Part shown: piece after piece, positions 16,029-23,631 of the stretch
Numbering within the stretch: the stretch's first letter is position 1
How the letters are laid out: every line of letters starts with the position of its first letter
From: JAGNGI01 sp035448825
Lineage (GTDB): Bacteria; Fidelibacterota; UBA2242
DNA: 31,965 bases
Assembly: GCA_035448825.1 (NCBI GenBank)
Contig: DAOTJS010000023.1
Location: 1-31,965, forward strand
Direction: 5' to 3'
Translations under genes and position numbers: made by a program
The notes under the pieces: generated by a model
What the model saw: only the letters and a program-made list of their open reading frames with translations
What the model was told of the DNA's origin: nothing
Database searches by the model: none

Positions 16029-17312
16029 TCACTTGATTAACAAACATTTTCGAGCTTCAAAAAAATCACCCGCCTGAAGGCGATAGAAATAAATGCCAGA
16101 AGAAAATCTCGATGCGTCCCACATGATTTGGTAATCGCCAGGTTCCTGCAACCTGTCAACCAACGTCTCAAGCAAATTACCATTTATATCAATCACCTGA
16201 ATTTTAACCATTGATTTGGTCGGTATGGAATATTTAATATTAGTGGATGGATTGAAGGGATTCGGGTAATTATGACAAAGTTGATAACAATCCGGAAACT
16301 TCTTAAAAAATTCAGTAATGGCACTAAAGCTCTTATATTTAAATAAGCTATTGGCCTCATTCAAAACGAAGGTGGCATTATTTGTTGCTGAAGTAATCAC
16401 CGCCAAAGCAGTATCTTGTGAAATTGTACTTGATAGCCAGTTATAACCGCCGTCATTAGTCTGCCAGATTACTCCATTATTCGCAATAACCCATCCAGTC
16501 AGCGAATCGAGAAAAGAAATATCAACAGCACAATCCACTTCATCTTCAAAAATCTGTTTACAGAAAATCCAGGACTCGCCATAATCCCTTGTTTTCTGTA
16601 TTTGACCGTCCCGACTCAATACCCAACCATAACCATTATCAATGAAAGAACATTTGATATAACTCCGATCTTCGTTATGGGTGATATGCCAGGTTTTCCC
16701 CGAATCAGCCGATACTGCAACTCCACCTCTTCCTGTAGCGCAAGCTTTCCCAGCAGAAAGAACCACCCCATAATAAACCGTATCAATAAAACCATTTTCC
16801 GGATTAATGATCGAACAATTCCAGGTATTCCCGCCATCTAAGGTTATGGCAATTGTACTTTCCGTCCCCGTTATGATTCCAAAGGCAGTGTCGGCAAAAG
16901 AAACTGATTGAAGATCGGACAATCCCCTATATATGTCAAAATCAAACAGGGAATCGGCAACTCTAACCCATTCTTTACCGCCATTAGAAGTTTTAAACAA
17001 ACAATGTAATCCAGCTGCCCAACCATTCAAACTATCAACGAAATCAATATTATTAAACCAGGAATATTCCGGATTTAGGAACTGCTCCGACCAGGTTTGA
17101 CCTCCATCTTTAGTATTTAATACTACTCCTACTGGTCCGGTTGTTTGTCCGCCTGCCCAACCATTCAAAGAATCAGAAAATGATAAAGTATAAATCCGAT
17201 AATTTTCAGGAAAAACAAAAATTTTATCCCATAATTCATTTTGAGCATCTAGGCGCTGGGTAAGGAAAATAAAATTAATAGTCAGCATTAAAACCAATAA
17301 TAACTTTTTCAC
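16029..17312 (-). CDS. Secreted Ycf48/BNR-type propeller protein with type IX sorting domain
   Basis: A 427-residue exported protein. MKKLLLVLMLTINFIFLTQ (1-19) plus RLDAQ is a signal peptide. Residues about 30-330 contain repeated propeller blades with Asp-box-like W/T-x-D-G-G-x-T/N-W motifs (TKDGGQTWSEQ, TSNGGKEWV, TLDGGNTWN, SADSGKTWH, TRDYGESWI, TNDGGYNWL) alternating with F-x-D-S-L-x-G-W-x-A, the pattern of Ycf48-like/photosystem II stability factor-related proteins. Residues about 347-427 are the YPNPFNPST...GIYFYRL...CLLIK sorting domain, so surface delivery by type IX secretion is expected. The start is GTG with AGGAGG 4 nt upstream. The binding partner is unknown. Confidence 0.9.
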   Translation of the reverse strand: MKKLLLVLMLTINFIFLTQRLDAQNELWDKIFVFPENYRIYTLSFSDSLNGWAGGQTTGPVGVVLNTKDGGQTWSEQFLNPEYSWFNNIDFVDSLNGWAAGLHCLFKTSNGGKEWVRVADSLFDFDIYRGLSDLQSVSFADTAFGIITGTESTIAITLDGGNTWNCSIINPENGFIDTVYYGVVLSAGKACATGRGGVAVSADSGKTWHITHNEDRSYIKCSFIDNGYGWVLSRDGQIQKTRDYGESWIFCKQIFEDEVDCAVDISFLDSLTGWVIANNGVIWQTNDGGYNWLSSTISQDTALAVITSATNNATFVLNEANSLFKYKSFSAITEFFKKFPDCYQLCHNYPNPFNPSTNIKYSIPTKSMVKIQVIDINGNLLETLVDRLQEPGDYQIMWDASRFSSGIYFYRLQAGDFFEARKCLLIK

Positions 17313-17316
17313 ATTA

Positions 17317-17322
17317 CCTCCT
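17317..17322 (-). promoter_or_regulatory. Ribosome binding site of the Ycf48-like gene
   Basis: AGGAGG on the minus strand, 4 nt from the GTG at 17312-17310. This strong site supports GTG as the start. Confidence 0.75.
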
Positions 17323-17455
17323 CTGCTTTTATTAAAACATTTGTTAATTCACATCGTTAGAATAATGCAATTATCACCTGTTAAAATGAACATTTTCATA
17401 TTACTAAAACTAAGTAAATATATCAAGTCTATTTTTTATCCTGAGTTATTCATAG

Positions 17456-17482
17456 CCACTAAGGCACCAAGCCTCAAAGTGA
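17456..17482 (+). repeat. CACAAAG-type dispersed repeat, diverged copy
   Basis: Contains CCACTAAGGCACCAAGCCTC, then AAAGTGA. It belongs to the family seen at 9951 and 10214 and faces the inverted copy at 17562. Confidence 0.5.
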
Positions 17483-17561
17483 TGATTAAAAATAAAGATA
17501 AAAAGGCAAGGTATAAATTTTGATTTGTTTCGTATATTTCAACATCTACATATTATTAACT

Positions 17562-17588
17562 CTTAGAGCCTTAGTGTCTTTGTGGTAA
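17562..17588 (-). repeat. CACAAAG-type dispersed repeat, inverted copy
   Basis: On the minus strand it reads TTACCACAAAGACACTAAGG, then CTCTAAG, matching 9951-9983 and 10214-10243. Confidence 0.6.
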
Positions 17589-17908
17589 GATTTGTGAATT
17601 AAACAGGTTATAAACAGAATTCTGGCATCTAATAAAAAAGGATAAAATCAAAACTATGAGAATCAGGTAGAAATTATGGTCTCATTAAAACTGATCAAAT
17701 ATTTCTCCATCTTCGAGCGTATGTAATAAAAATTATAATCACAATTTTTACAATTGGTGAATTGACGACTATTACTCCGGCTATAGAGCCGTGCTAGCTA
17801 GACTTTCCTTTTAGTATTCACCTTTGAAATTATGAATAAAAGCACATAATATCTCATTATCCGAGCGAAAATCCGTAAAGTCTTTCCCGGCTTAGTAGAT
17901 TTGTATTC

Positions 17909-18664
17909 TTAAAAGTCAAATGTAAAAAAATCCTCAGCCACGGTGATATGCTTAGCCAGCGACGACCCGAACCGCTCGGTTATATCTAGATTGTCAACTT
18001 CCGGCGGTAAATGCGTCAAGACAACTTGTTCGGGTTGAGTGGCTTCGATTACCGTTTTAATTTGCTCGGGGTTCAAATGACCGGCTACCGGAATTTTGGA
18101 AAGATTACCACACTCGATCAAAAGCAGATCAACGTTGCGGCTGGCATCAATCAATATTTCGTCTAATCCGGCATCTCCCGTATAAAGCAAAGATTCGCCG
18201 TCAGTTCCGATGAATCGGTACATCAGACTTTCCGGAGCATGATTCGATGGAAAAACCTGAACCTGGTAACCAGAAAAATCATGCATCCCAGGCGTAATCG
18301 GAGAAAAATAAGTCGGATAATCGGGATCAACCGTCCATTTTTCAAACATTCTAGTGAGATTATCGAAATAGTAGGCAAAATCAGGGTGGGCGTGAATATA
18401 AAGCGGTGCAGTCGGACGTTGCGGTTTATAATATTTGCGCGTAAATAGCAAAGGTAAAAAATCGGCAATGTGATCGAGATGAAAATGGCTATAAAAAACC
18501 CGCCCAACTTCCAGCACCGAACGTTCGGCATTGACGATTTGCCGCAGAGTTCCCGAGCCGCCGTCCAACAGGATTGTCTCCTCGCCAATATCCAGTAAAT
18601 AGCCGGAGCAGTTGCGTTTTTCATTCGGTAAAAATGAGCCGGAACCCAGAATCGTTAGATGCAT
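17909..18664 (-). CDS. Metallo-beta-lactamase-fold hydrolase, RNase Z-like
   Basis: A 251-residue cytoplasmic protein with the full set of zinc ligands of the fold: HFHLDH at 60-65, His143 (SNHAPES), Asp165 (TGDAGLDE), and His219 (LTHLPPE). GSGSFLPNEKRNCSGYLLD at the start is typical of the RNase Z / phosphodiesterase branch. It is shorter than canonical tRNase Z (about 300) and lacks an evident exosite arm insertion, so it may be a phosphodiesterase or other phosphoester hydrolase rather than the tRNA 3' processing enzyme. A strong AAGGAGG lies about 7 nt before the ATG at 18662-18664. It is divergent from add with 136 bp of AT-rich DNA between them. Confidence 0.88.
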   Translation of the reverse strand: MHLTILGSGSFLPNEKRNCSGYLLDIGEETILLDGGSGTLRQIVNAERSVLEVGRVFYSHFHLDHIADFLPLLFTRKYYKPQRPTAPLYIHAHPDFAYYFDNLTRMFEKWTVDPDYPTYFSPITPGMHDFSGYQVQVFPSNHAPESLMYRFIGTDGESLLYTGDAGLDEILIDASRNVDLLLIECGNLSKIPVAGHLNPEQIKTVIEATQPEQVVLTHLPPEVDNLDITERFGSSLAKHITVAEDFFTFDF

Positions 18665-18800
18665 ACTTTTCCTCCTTTATTAATTCATAGACTCATTTAC
18701 ATTACTAAAATTTTAAAATATCAATTGTTGAAAACAATATATAAAATTTTGTGGTAATCGCAATTTTTTTATATTTTCCGACAATCAATATGGAGATTGA

Positions 18801-19829
18801 ATGAACAAAAATAACTTTGGCGAGATAATCCGGGCGATGCCGAAAATCGAATTGCACCTCCATTTGGAAGGGGCTTTTCCGCTCGAATCCCTTTTACGTT
18901 TAATCCAAAAATATGGCAGTAACGAAGTGCGTAATCTTGAAGAATTACAACGGAAGTTCGTTTTCACTGATTTCACTCATTTTATCGAAACCTGGTACTG
19001 GAAGAGTGATTTTTATCGTGAGCCGGCCGATATTGAAGAAATGGCTTATTCTACGATAGTGAGCTTATCCCAACAAAACATTATTTACGCCGAAGTCTAT
19101 TTTTCACCATTTGATTTCATCAAACCGCAAATGCCTTTTCCGGCAGTGACTGAGGCCGTAATCTCCGGCGTACGACGCGCTGAATCCGAATATCCGATTC
19201 GGATCGGGCTAATTGCCGACATCGTTCGCAATCACGGTCATGAAACCGCTCTGGCACGATTGAATAAAATTATGCAATACAAAAATGATGTCCTGGGCAT
19301 CGGTCTCGGCGGCAGTGAAAAGGAATTCCCGGCCAAGTTGTTCGCTGAGGTTTACACTGAGGCGCAAAAACGCGGTTTCCGGTTAGTCGCCCACGCCGGC
19401 GAAGTTGACGGCCCAAATTCCATCTGGGATGCTTTGCGTCTTCTGCACGCCGAGAGAATTGGTCATGGCGTTCGGGCAGTCGAAGACCCCAAGCTAATGG
19501 AATATTTGCGATCGAACCAGATTCCGCTCGAAGTTTGCGTTACCAGCAATCTCAAAACGAAAATATTCAATTCTGCGGCTGAACATCCGGTGCGGCGATT
19601 ATTCGACTATGGACTGCTGGTAACGATTAACTCAGACGATCCCACTATGTTTGGTTCAAATCTAACCGACGAATTTAATTTTATTGCGAAGGAATATAAC
19701 TTTACCTTACCGGAAATTAAAAAGCTGACTCAAAACGCGATTCAAGCCAGTTTCGCCGAAGACAGTTTTAAACAGCAACTCACCCTAAAAAATAATGAAT
19801 ACTGGGATTCGATTGGTCTGAATGAATGA
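18801..19829 (+). CDS. add: Adenosine deaminase family protein
   Basis: A 342-residue zinc hydrolase of purine salvage, converting adenosine to inosine. Zinc ligands His19 and His21 lie in IELHLHLEG; His198 and catalytic Glu201 are in HAGEVDGP; His222 is in RIGHG; Asp279/Asp280 are in NSDDPTMFG. All are present and in the expected order. The protein is typical in length. GGAG lies 5 nt before the ATG at 18801. Because adenine deaminases and other family members share these motifs, the base specificity is assigned by overall resemblance only. A cobalamin riboswitch starts about 115 bp downstream and belongs to the next transcript. Confidence 0.92.
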   Translation: MNKNNFGEIIRAMPKIELHLHLEGAFPLESLLRLIQKYGSNEVRNLEELQRKFVFTDFTHFIETWYWKSDFYREPADIEEMAYSTIVSLSQQNIIYAEVYFSPFDFIKPQMPFPAVTEAVISGVRRAESEYPIRIGLIADIVRNHGHETALARLNKIMQYKNDVLGIGLGGSEKEFPAKLFAEVYTEAQKRGFRLVAHAGEVDGPNSIWDALRLLHAERIGHGVRAVEDPKLMEYLRSNQIPLEVCVTSNLKTKIFNSAAEHPVRRLFDYGLLVTINSDDPTMFGSNLTDEFNFIAKEYNFTLPEIKKLTQNAIQASFAEDSFKQQLTLKNNEYWDSIGLNE

Positions 19830-19944
19830 CCTTTCTGGGTAACGGTAACATTTAATCATTTTCCCTTCAGTAAAAAAATCCCAAATATTTCTCTTGCAAT
19901 TAAAAACGCTATCTAATAATTTTTAGCCGTTCTTTTTAGTTGGA

Positions 19945-20135
19945 TTGAAAATGCCGATTCAAAGGCATTTTAAGCAGAGAAGCACAACAGGGAAGCTCGT
20001 GAAAATCGGGCACAGCCCCGCTACTGTAATCGCGGACGTTTCTGCCTATGCCACGGATCATTCGATCTGGAAGGCGCAGAACAACGGATGATGCGTAAGT
20101 CAGGATACCTGGTGTTTTTCTGGCCAATCTGGAGT
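19945..20135 (+). promoter_or_regulatory. Cobalamin riboswitch
   Basis: The leader of the TonB-receptor gene carries the conserved parts of the adenosylcobalamin-sensing aptamer in order: hairpin ATGCCGATTCAAAGGCAT (19951-19968); GGGAAGCTCGTGAAAATCGG (19990-20009); CACAGCCCCGCTACTGTAA (20011-20029); and the B12 box AAGTCAGGATACCTGG (20097-20112). Binding of a cobalamin normally lowers expression of downstream uptake genes. No intrinsic terminator with a T-run follows. The bases CAGGT at the Shine-Dalgarno/start region (20158-20162) are complementary to ACCTG of the B12 box (20107-20111), which suggests control of translation (inference). A possible promoter is TTGCAA at 19894 and TAATTT at 19917, spacing 17, which is weak evidence. 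Confidence 0.95.
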
Positions 20136-20160
20136 ACGCGGGTTATTAAGGATTAGGCAG

Positions 20161-22227
20161 GTGTGTCGCTTATTACTCAAAATACATAGATTTTTTCCGC
20201 CTTGGTTATTCCCTATTGCGCTGTGGGCAATGGAGTTTTCCAGCGGTTTTATTTGCGATCAGAATAATCAACCCATTCCTTATGTATTTATTTATAATAA
20301 AACTAAAGACAACTTTATTGTCAGTGATGAAAACGGCGTATGCCTCTTCCCTGCCAGTTATCAATGTGGCGATTCTCTACTTTTTACACGTATCGGCTAC
20401 TATAAGCAGGAAATTGTGCTGGGAAATTCGCCCGAGCCGTTAAAAATCATTCTCCCTTTCAGTCCAGTAAATTTAGATTCAATAACTGTAGATGGACAAA
20501 TTTCTCCACGCCAATTTTCCGGAATCAATTTCAGTCGAGTCGAACGCACTGAAGACCTCGGAACCGTCGAACATCGCCGATTATGGACGACTATTCCCGG
20601 ACTATATCTGAAATCCTACGGCGGACCGACCGGTATCAGCACTTTAAGCCTAGACGGTTCGCCATCAACTCATACCAAAGTCATAATTGCGGGCTTCGAC
20701 TTGACCAGCGCTCAGAACGGTCAAATGGACATTTCGCAACTGCCACCGACCTTCATCGCCGGTATTAGTTATTCACCCGACTATGCCGGTAATAACAGCG
20801 CTGAAAACTCGGAAGGTTTGTTAAATATCGAACCCAATATGTCGCCTACCGGTTTTACCTGCTCAGCCGGCAGTTACGGCAAATTAAACCTGAGCGCCAA
20901 TCTCGATATTCGCAAAACTTTATGGAATTCTAATGTATTATTAGGGCACAACTATTACCGCGGCGATTATAAAGTCACCTGGCGCGATCAAAATTTCAAA
21001 CGCACAAATAATTCTCTGCAACAAAACTATTTTAGCTGGCAGTCCAGTTACATTTTCCAATCGAAGGCATTTGCACGCCTGATAGCTTTTTATTCAGAAC
21101 AGGAACGCGGCGTAGCCGGATTGGTCTGGAATCCCTCGCCGAATGCCTTTCGGCAGGATGCGCTGGGATTTATCGGTCTGAAAATCGGCTGGACCGGTAC
21201 TAGAAGCTTCTCCAGAATTCAGATGTTACACCGCCGTTCCAACGAGAAATACGTCAATCCCCAAATTGCAATCAATAGTCGGCACATTGTCACTACCGAT
21301 CAGTTCATTTACAATACAAATCAGTCAATCCTAAATTTTAATCTTGAGTTTACTTCCGACCTTAAATTCGACCGATTACAGAGTAAACAAGCCGGCCATC
21401 ACTCACGAACTACTTTGGCAAATATTCTGGCTTTGCCCTGGAATTTCTCCCCAAATTACGAATTACGTCCATGGATAAAATTCGAGTATTCTCCGGATTT
21501 GTATCAAAAAGCGACTTGGGGTGGACGGATTGCTTTTCGTGGATCAAGGCTACTCAATTCCTTCTCTGGCAGCTATGGCCAATATTACGCTTATCCGACG
21601 TTCAATGATTTATACTGGCAACCGGGTGGCAATCCCAATCTGAAACCGGATGAAACGACTAAATATGAAATTGATATTGCCCTCCAAATCCGCCCAGAGC
21701 TTAATATTGTTTTAAACAGCTATTATAAACAGGATAAAAACCTGATTCAGTGGACGCCGGTTCAATCCTACTGGCAACCTTCGAATATTGCCAAAGCTGA
21801 GCGAAAAGGCGCTAAAGCCATTCTCAACTGGTCGCTACCCAATTTGCCGATTGACGGCTTTCTACAAGGCGTCGTGACCCATTCTTGCAACTTGACCAAA
21901 GGTGATAATTACCAAAAGCCTTTACGTTATACTCCGAAGGAATCTTATGCCGCCGGGTTGAATTTTAATTTCAAACATATTGCTTTCCATAGCACAATTG
22001 AATACGTCGGCGCCAGAATTGCAATGTACAACTGGCCGGAAGACATTATGCTATCCGAATATTTTATCATCAACACTAATCTGTCTTATAAAATCGAAAA
22101 CCGCCTGGGGCATTTTACCCTCGTTTGCGGCATTGATAATTTGACCGATGAATCGTTCGAAAGTATGCAAGGCTACCCGGAGCCTGGACGGGCTTTTACC
22201 GGAACAATTGGATATAACATTAAATAA
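20161..22227 (+). CDS. TonB-dependent outer-membrane receptor, probably for cobalamin (BtuB-like)
   Basis: A 688-residue outer-membrane receptor. Residues about 12-29 are the hydrophobic signal peptide. Residues about 30-100 form a carboxypeptidase-regulatory-like domain common in FCB receptors. A TonB-box-like LDSITVDG is at 105-112. The plug follows (GISTLSLDGSPSTHTKVIIAGFDL, about 155-250), then a 22-strand-type barrel ending in an IDNLTDESF...GYPEPGRAF signature. The start is GTG at 20161 with AAGGA about 9 nt upstream; the next ATG (codon 24) would delete the signal peptide. Substrate is assigned from the riboswitch and the adjoining propeller gene, not from the barrel sequence. BtuB is usually about 614 residues; the extra length is the N-terminal domain. 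Confidence 0.93.
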   Translation: MCRLLLKIHRFFPPWLFPIALWAMEFSSGFICDQNNQPIPYVFIYNKTKDNFIVSDENGVCLFPASYQCGDSLLFTRIGYYKQEIVLGNSPEPLKIILPFSPVNLDSITVDGQISPRQFSGINFSRVERTEDLGTVEHRRLWTTIPGLYLKSYGGPTGISTLSLDGSPSTHTKVIIAGFDLTSAQNGQMDISQLPPTFIAGISYSPDYAGNNSAENSEGLLNIEPNMSPTGFTCSAGSYGKLNLSANLDIRKTLWNSNVLLGHNYYRGDYKVTWRDQNFKRTNNSLQQNYFSWQSSYIFQSKAFARLIAFYSEQERGVAGLVWNPSPNAFRQDALGFIGLKIGWTGTRSFSRIQMLHRRSNEKYVNPQIAINSRHIVTTDQFIYNTNQSILNFNLEFTSDLKFDRLQSKQAGHHSRTTLANILALPWNFSPNYELRPWIKFEYSPDLYQKATWGGRIAFRGSRLLNSFSGSYGQYYAYPTFNDLYWQPGGNPNLKPDETTKYEIDIALQIRPELNIVLNSYYKQDKNLIQWTPVQSYWQPSNIAKAERKGAKAILNWSLPNLPIDGFLQGVVTHSCNLTKGDNYQKPLRYTPKESYAAGLNFNFKHIAFHSTIEYVGARIAMYNWPEDIMLSEYFIINTNLSYKIENRLGHFTLVCGIDNLTDESFESMQGYPEPGRAFTGTIGYNIK

Positions 22228-22232
22228 TTTTT

Positions 22233-22238
22233 GGAGGA
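22233..22238 (+). promoter_or_regulatory. Ribosome binding site deciding the start of the propeller gene
   Basis: GGAGGA lies 4 nt before the GTG at 22243. A longer frame would begin at TTG 22231, inside this site, so GTG is preferred. Confidence 0.75.
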
Positions 22239-22242
22239 AAAA

Positions 22243-23559
22243 GTGAAATCGAGATTTGCTGTTCTGACTATTTTGCTAATATTTAAAATTGGATTAGCCG
22301 ACGATTTTACCTTCATTCTTTGCGAAGGTAATTTCAATTCGACTAATGCTTCACTCTGGCAATTGACTGGCACGAACGAGCTGATTGGTCCTGTTCATTG
22401 GAACTTTGACGATAAACCACTAGGCGACGTAGCTCAAAATCTAAAGATTTATCGCAACAAACTATTTATTGTAGTGAATAATTCCAATTCGCTGGAAGTT
22501 ATGAGCTTAGCCAATGGTGTGACTTACGAGCGGACGATCAGTTTGCCCTCAGCCGGACCGCGCGACATTGCCTTCGTGAACGATCATGCTTACATCACCT
22601 GCTGGTATTTACCGGGTATACTCTCGCTGGATTTAAACACCTGGCAGATAGACGACACAATTGCCATCAATGGTTTGCCGGATAACATCATTGCGGATAA
22701 GGGAAAATTATATACCTCAATTGCGATGAATTCCGACTGGTCGTCAGCTGATAAAGTGCTGGTTTTGGAATATGTCTCCGGCGAATTTGTCCCCAGCGAT
22801 ACTTTCACTGTCATTTCCGGTCCGAATCAGCTATTACTGCACGAAAATAGGCTCTACGTACTCAGTACCTACTATGACGATGCCTGGAATACCTATACGG
22901 GAACATCGTGCATTAACCTCGAAACCAACCAGGTAATCAAACGCGATCAGGGATCATCGTTCAATTTTTGCGACGACATTGCTCTAATAAACGATAAAAT
23001 ATATCGCAGTTATAACGGCGGTGTAGCGCCACTGACTGATTCGCTAACAATTGACACGAACAAAATTATCGGCAATTTTTCCGGTATCTATTCAATGGCT
23101 TTCGACGGAAAATATATTTTCATCGGACTGAGCGATTATTCCGCACCGGATCAGGTGATAATTCTCGATACTCTCGGCAACGAAATCAATACCCTGAATG
23201 TGGGCGTCTGCCCCGGTTCATTCGCTTTTTATAAACAACCAAATGCGGAAATATTTAGTGGCGAAAACAGCGCTATTCAATCTGATTTTTTGTTAATGGC
23301 AAATTACCCTAATCCATTCAATAGCAATACGATCATCCCCTTTTACCTCAAGCATAAAAATCTTGTCCAGCTCACAATCTATAATCTCAAAGGTGAGCTA
23401 ATCGCCAAACTGACAAACGATTATTTTGCCTCTGGTTATCATTCGGTAATATGGGATGGACGTGACCAATGCGGGCGATTATCACCCGCCGGAATTTATT
23501 TTGTCGAAATCAGAATTCAGGGTCAAATTCAAACTCATAAAATGCTGTTTATAAAGTAA
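22243..23559 (+). CDS. Secreted YncE/BtuG-like beta-propeller with type IX sorting domain
   Basis: A 438-residue exported protein, 15 nt behind the receptor gene. MKSRFAVLTILLIFKIGLA (1-19) is a signal peptide with no lipobox cysteine. Residues about 20-340 carry repeated propeller-like segments (FILCEGNFNSTNASLW, LKIYRNKLFIVVNNSNSLEV, GPRDIAFVNDHAYITCW, LPDNIIADKGKLYTSIA, GPNQLLLHENRLYVLST, CDDIALINDKIYRSYNGG, IYSMAFDGKYIFIGLS). These resemble YncE-like/DUF5074 proteins encoded beside B12 receptors. BtuG of Bacteroides, a seven-bladed surface propeller that binds B12 tightly and hands it to BtuB, is the best functional model. Residues about 352-438 are a YPNPFN...GIYFVEI...MLFIK sorting domain. 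B12 binding is inference. Confidence 0.85.
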   Translation: MKSRFAVLTILLIFKIGLADDFTFILCEGNFNSTNASLWQLTGTNELIGPVHWNFDDKPLGDVAQNLKIYRNKLFIVVNNSNSLEVMSLANGVTYERTISLPSAGPRDIAFVNDHAYITCWYLPGILSLDLNTWQIDDTIAINGLPDNIIADKGKLYTSIAMNSDWSSADKVLVLEYVSGEFVPSDTFTVISGPNQLLLHENRLYVLSTYYDDAWNTYTGTSCINLETNQVIKRDQGSSFNFCDDIALINDKIYRSYNGGVAPLTDSLTIDTNKIIGNFSGIYSMAFDGKYIFIGLSDYSAPDQVIILDTLGNEINTLNVGVCPGSFAFYKQPNAEIFSGENSAIQSDFLLMANYPNPFNSNTIIPFYLKHKNLVQLTIYNLKGELIAKLTNDYFASGYHSVIWDGRDQCGRLSPAGIYFVEIRIQGQIQTHKMLFIK

Positions 23560-23631
23560 ACTCAGGTTCGCTTTATTAATTCAACTCTTTTCAAGCCGAA
23601 AAGGTATTCAAGTTCTGCCGGAATTTTGCAG

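Larger units (their letters stand above)
17313..17908. other. Gene-free 596-bp interval
   Basis: The interval lies between the Ycf48-like gene start and the end of the RNase Z-like gene. It has two CACAAAG-type repeats in opposite orientation (17456-17482 and 17562-17588) and a small CGGCT/AGCCG hairpin near 17777-17790. A 60-codon plus-strand frame (17341-17523) overlaps one repeat and is not supported. No RNA gene was recognised. Confidence 0.65.

Noticed and set aside
17341..17523. 60-codon plus-strand ORF
   Set aside because: It is lysine/isoleucine-rich by AT composition, overlaps a dispersed repeat and has no ribosome binding site.
17760..17830. Possible tRNA-like or small RNA region around the CGGCT/AGCCG hairpin
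   Set aside because: No cloverleaf, T-loop (GGTTCGANTCC) or other conserved RNA feature can be found.
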